Below, one piece after another: positions 6,195-7,236 of a DNA stretch of 7,236 nucleotides. Source of the DNA: an uncultured Caryophanales bacterium (GTDB taxonomy: Bacteria; Bacillota_I; Bacilli_A; RFN20; CAG-826); assembly GCA_946410525.1 (NCBI GenBank), contig CAMKAQ010000043.1:1-7236 (forward strand), read 5' to 3'. The number at the start of each line of letters is the position of its first letter. Position 1 is the stretch's first letter. The translations under genes and the position numbers were made by a program. The notes under the pieces were generated by a model that saw only the letters and a list, made by a program, of their open reading frames with translations, searched no databases and was not told the origin of the DNA.

Positions 6195-6974
6195 TTAAGC
6201 CTTTATTCCGTATTCCTTGATTTTGTCCTTCCAATCTTTAGGAAGAGAGATGGAGAGGGAATCAAGTTTTTTGAACTTGACCTCAATCGTTTCTTCCTTT
6301 GTGTGGTTTGACGTCTTCAATTTGGCCTCTTTTTTGGCTGATTCGAAGATGCAGTTGTTATAGGTGCTACGAATATAGTTTTTGGCGCTGCTCCTAGAAT
6401 CTTCACCTTCCAAAACGCCTTCGATTGTGAGATTTCCTTCACCTTTTGAATAGTATTTGAAGGAATTGTTGACGAATTCACGGGTAATCTCTCTGTCGAT
6501 GTCTTGAGGATAAAATACGTTGCCAAAGAAGACAATAGCAGGAACGCTTATCTGGGGCATGACAAAATTGAAGGGAATATCATGGCGATAAGCGAACTCA
6601 GCGTAAGGTTCCCCTTCTAAAGGGGTGACTTCGCGATATGTTATCCAACCATATTCGGCGTCGTTCACCGAATATAGGGCTATAGAGGTTTTCTTTTTAT
6701 CTTGCTCACCCGAGACCAATAAGCAACACTGGTGGTCTTTGTCGGTGCGGTAGACGGTTTCTGCATCATAGCCCGTGTTCTCGCTGCCATCGTATTGGTC
6801 GAAAAGATGGTATTTCATAACAGCCTCGTAATTCTCAACGCTTTTCATCTTATCGTGGATGGCGTCCTCAAGTTCTACGATTCTGGCGTCGTCATTAATC
6901 TCTTGGCCGTAGTAAGCGCAAGAAGAGATGACCGCGGCTCCGACTATCGACAATAATGCATGCTTCTTTTTCAT
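6195..6974 (-). CDS. Predicted lipoprotein of the array (gene A), function unknown
   Basis: This 259-residue lipoprotein has the signal peptide MKKKHALLSIVGAAVISSC (lipobox ISSC, Cys19), then AYYGQEIN. The mature part starts with an acidic helix, RIVELEDAIHDKMKSVENYE (31-50), equivalent to N-terminal helices in B, C and D. YSVNDAEYGWITYRE (101-115) follows, then a hydrophobic stretch IPFNFVMPQISVPAIVFF (133-150), YYSKGEGNLTIE (174-185), RSTYNNCIF (202-210) and the closing LSISLPKDWKDKI (240-252). It is the first gene of the array, with a promoter of its own directly after the degV terminator and an AGGGG element before the ATG. It is probably cotranscribed with gene B. I recognise no characterised domain. 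The lipoprotein call is firm and the biological role is open. Confidence 0.89.
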   Translation of the reverse strand: MKKKHALLSIVGAAVISSCAYYGQEINDDARIVELEDAIHDKMKSVENYEAVMKYHLFDQYDGSENTGYDAETVYRTDKDHQCCLLVSGEQDKKKTSIALYSVNDAEYGWITYREVTPLEGEPYAEFAYRHDIPFNFVMPQISVPAIVFFGNVFYPQDIDREITREFVNNSFKYYSKGEGNLTIEGVLEGEDSRSSAKNYIRSTYNNCIFESAKKEAKLKTSNHTKEETIEVKFKKLDSLSISLPKDWKDKIKEYGIKA

Positions 6975-6996
6975 AGGTGTGCCCCTAACGCTACTG

Positions 6997-7026
6997 AGTG
7001 TACAATTTTTGGCAATTGTAAATCAA
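6997..7026 (-). promoter_or_regulatory. Promoter of the A-B lipoprotein operon (array-type)
   Basis: TTGATT (7026-7021), an 18-bp spacer and TACACT (7002-6997). The -35 and spacing equal those before genes C and D. The spacer plus the first -10 bases contain a perfect inverted repeat, TACAATT/AATTGTA (plus-strand 7001-7007 and 7014-7020), which could be an operator or chance. Confidence 0.68.
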
Positions 7027-7048
7027 TACCCCCACCGCGATTTCTCAC

Positions 7049-7072
7049 AAAAAAAGCCAGCAAAAGCTGGCT
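7049..7072 (-). terminator. Intrinsic terminator after degV-family gene
   Basis: AGCCAGC, loop TTTT and GCTGGCT form a perfect 7-bp stem, followed by a run of T (seven in a row including the last stem base). It starts 17 nt after the stop of the DegV-family gene and carries the same AGCCAG/CTGGCT core as the terminators inside the lipoprotein array. Confidence 0.92.
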
Positions 7073-7089
7073 AAATTGTTAAATCGTGA

Positions 7090-7236
7090 TTAGGCGATTG
7101 GGTGCTCGCCGTCGTTGAGATAGAGAATGCCGAGGGTGTTAGGACCGCAATGGCAGGAGATAGTCGCGCCTGCATAGGTCTCATAGACATTTCTGAAGCC
7201 TTCTTTCTCAAGTCTCTCTTTGACCCAAGCGACGAT
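7090..7236 (-). CDS. DegV-family protein, C-terminal end (cut by window edge)
   Basis: The last 48 codons before a TAA are present; the N-terminal part lies beyond the right edge. DegV proteins bind a fatty acid between two domains, and in some Firmicutes they act as FakB in fatty-acid kinase systems. Which DegV subtype this is cannot be told from the fragment. The segment reads VKERLEKEGFRNVYETYAG, then ATISCHCGPNTLGILYL, matching the family's C-terminal I-G-(A/T)-x-I-x-x-H-(T/C)-G-P-x-(T/A)-(L/I)-G-I strand-loop-strand that contributes to the lipid pocket. It then ends with NDGEHPIA. The H-C-G-P-N-T-L-G-I core is the deciding evidence. It is transcribed in the same direction as the array but ends in its own strong terminator, so a functional link is not implied. 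Confidence 0.85.
   Translation of the reverse strand: MVAWVKERLEKEGFRNVYETYAGATISCHCGPNTLGILYLNDGEHPIA

Noticed and set aside
3525..6974. Phase-variation machinery (invertase, recombination sites, long simple repeats) for the lipoprotein array
   Set aside because: No recombinase gene, no inverted site pairs around the promoters, and no homopolymer or short tandem repeat long enough to suggest slippage was seen; only duplication is supported.

Overview
The window is a chromosomal segment of a low-to-moderate GC Gram-positive bacterium. Every supported gene lies on the minus strand, so the biological order runs from the right edge to the left. The translation-factor block rimP-nusA-rnpM-ylxQ-infB has the order typical of Bacillota. 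The lipoproteins have short Bacillota-type signal peptides, and the genes carry AGGAGG-like ribosome binding sites. Trp is encoded by TGG and genes end in TAA or TGA, so the standard bacterial code fits. An uncultured Bacilli, Erysipelotrichia or Mollicutes-related lineage is my inference from the NusA/IF2 style and the lipoprotein paralogs; the sequence does not prove it.

Right part (7236 to about 7049): the last 48 codons of a DegV-family protein, closed by a strong intrinsic terminator.

Middle part (about 7026 to 3487): four consecutive genes for predicted lipoproteins of 259-275 residues, called A (6195-6974), B (5346-6173), C (4431-5246) and D (3525-4310) here. I recognise no known domain in them, but they are clearly paralogs. 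All four have a lipobox Cys at residue 19 or 20, a (G/D)-G-(N/Q)-L-T-I motif followed by a Y(D/N) strand, and a hydrophobic end that in A, B and D reads LP..W. A, C and D each have their own promoter of one design (TTGATT, 18 bp, TATGTT or TACACT). B has none and follows A by 21 bp, so A-B is probably bicistronic. The terminators after degV, B and C share the stem AGCCAG/CTGGCT, so the array looks like a duplicated terminator-promoter-gene cassette.

Left part (about 3480 to 1): the transcription/translation operon. It starts with a probable promoter (TTGCGT, 17 bp, CATAAT) and a hairpin-rich leader of about 90 nt that could act as an attenuator. It continues with rimP, nusA (with a long acidic C-terminal extension), rnpM (ylxR), ylxQ and the first 160 codons of infB. 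These genes are tightly packed: TAATG and ATGA junctions, a 23-bp ylxQ/infB overlap, and an 8- or 17-nt gap between rimP and nusA depending on the nusA start.

The operon is housekeeping: ribosome maturation, transcription elongation/termination control, RNA-binding accessory proteins and translation initiation. The novelty is the lipoprotein array between degV and rimP, whose function cannot be read from sequence. No mobile element, CRISPR array, tRNA or rRNA gene was found.
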